From positions 19,160,501 to 19,224,500 of the forward strand of contig JAULJL010000027.1 of NCBI GenBank assembly GCA_030761205.1: a stretch of 64,000 nt of DNA. Reading direction: 5' to 3'. Below are positions 63,632-64,000 of this stretch, in pieces. Source of the DNA: Fremontodendron californicum. Taxonomy: Eukaryota > Streptophyta > Magnoliopsida > Malvales > Malvaceae. The position numbers were made by a program, and so were the translations under genes. The notes below the pieces were generated by a model. The model ran no database searches. It saw nothing but the letters and a program-made list of their open reading frames with translations, and had not been told where the DNA came from. How positions within the stretch are numbered: the first letter of the stretch is position 1; every line of letters begins with the position of its first letter.

Positions 63632-64000
63632 TTCTGTTAAGTTTATTTAAAGTTGATGCCTCGGTGGAGGAGTACTGTTTTCATTTAAAGTTGATGCCTC
63701 GATGGAGGAGTATTGTTTTCATTTAAAATTGATGCCTCGGTGGAGGAGTATGGTTTTCATTTAAAGTTGATGCCTCGGTGGAGGAGTATTGTTTTCATTT
63801 AAAGTTGATGCCTTGATAGAGGAGTATTGTTTTCTTTTAAAGTTGAAGCCTTGGTGGAGGAGTATTGTTTTACTTTAAAGTTGAAGCCTCGGTGGAGGAG
63901 TATGATTTTCCTTTAAAGTTGAAGCCTCGGTGGAGGAGTATGTTTTCGTGTCAGGTTTATTTAAAGTTGAAGCCTCGGTGGAGGAGTATGTTTTCTTGTC
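63632..64000 (+). repeat. Tandem array in the 3' region of element D (runs off window)
   Basis: About nine units of 38-42 bases: 'tttaaagttgatgcctcggt', 'ggaggagtattgttttcatt'. The later units change to 'gttgaagcctcggtggagga' and vary in the 'gttttc' part. The array continues beyond 64000. Confidence 0.88.

Larger units (their letters stand above)
41209..64000 (+). mobile_element. Element D: Ogre/Tat element (3' end outside window)
   Basis: Plus-strand element: 5' LTR 41209-43440, tRNA-Arg-type primer site, leader, ORF1, gag, protease, intron, pol and 3' tandem array. The 3' LTR is beyond 64000. It is inserted in the gag of element A and carries LOG-RE2 (49722-58569). ORF1 before gag, an additional RNase H and the protease/RT intron together identify the Ogre/Tat lineage. 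ORF1 and pol have many nonsense changes. Confidence 0.88.

Noticed and set aside
63632..64000. Regularly spaced repeats as a CRISPR-like array
   Set aside because: Direct tandem units without unique spacers, eukaryotic context, inside a retrotransposon 3' region.

Overview
Every part of this 64 kb window that I can identify is nested LTR retrotransposon of the Ty3/gypsy Ogre/Tat/Athila clade. The host is an AT-rich flowering plant, probably a eudicot. Primer-binding sites match the 3' ends of plant tRNA-Asp and tRNA-Arg. I found no stand-alone host gene, rRNA, tRNA gene or CRISPR array.

From target-site duplications and reading frames that resume across insertions I reconstruct four Ogre/Tat elements (A-D) and two smaller elements (LOG-RE1, LOG-RE2). 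A is the oldest and lies on the minus strand: gag/protease/RT at 41208-37542, then RNase H/integrase at 8518-6334. It is interrupted three times. C contributes 1-6333 (3' end of its internal region plus a 5.5 kb LTR). B is 8519-37541, plus strand, with ~5 kb LTRs, and carries only gag-like genes. D runs from 41209 past the right edge, plus strand, with ORF1, gag, protease, an intron and a decayed pol.

LOG-RE1 (17555-27110, minus) sits inside the gag of B with duplication CAGTA. LOG-RE2 (49722-58569, plus) sits inside the gag-protease frame of D with duplication GCTAC. Both have tRNA-Asp primer sites, TG...CA LTRs and polypurine tracts, and neither has a reverse transcriptase or integrase core. 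Both carry the same two-gene cargo where Athila-type elements carry an envelope-like gene. One is a ~178-codon ORF with a basic stretch plus a four-cysteine motif resembling nucleic-acid-binding proteins of plant betaflexiviruses. The other is an intronless 215-codon LONELY GUY (LOG) cytokinin-activating enzyme. Each cargo gene is preceded by a pyrimidine tract ending in CAG, which looks like a splice acceptor, and LOG-RE1 has a good donor near its gag start. LOG is open in both copies, while the Cys-rich ORF is open only in LOG-RE1.

Working model (inference): a non-autonomous, recently active Athila-like family moves in trans while carrying a hormone-activation gene and a possible RNA-binding or silencing-related gene, expressed from spliced subgenomic RNAs. 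The Ogre/Tat copies around it are decayed, largely by C-to-T type nonsense changes, and carry the variable 3' tandem arrays and the protease/RT intron known for that lineage.
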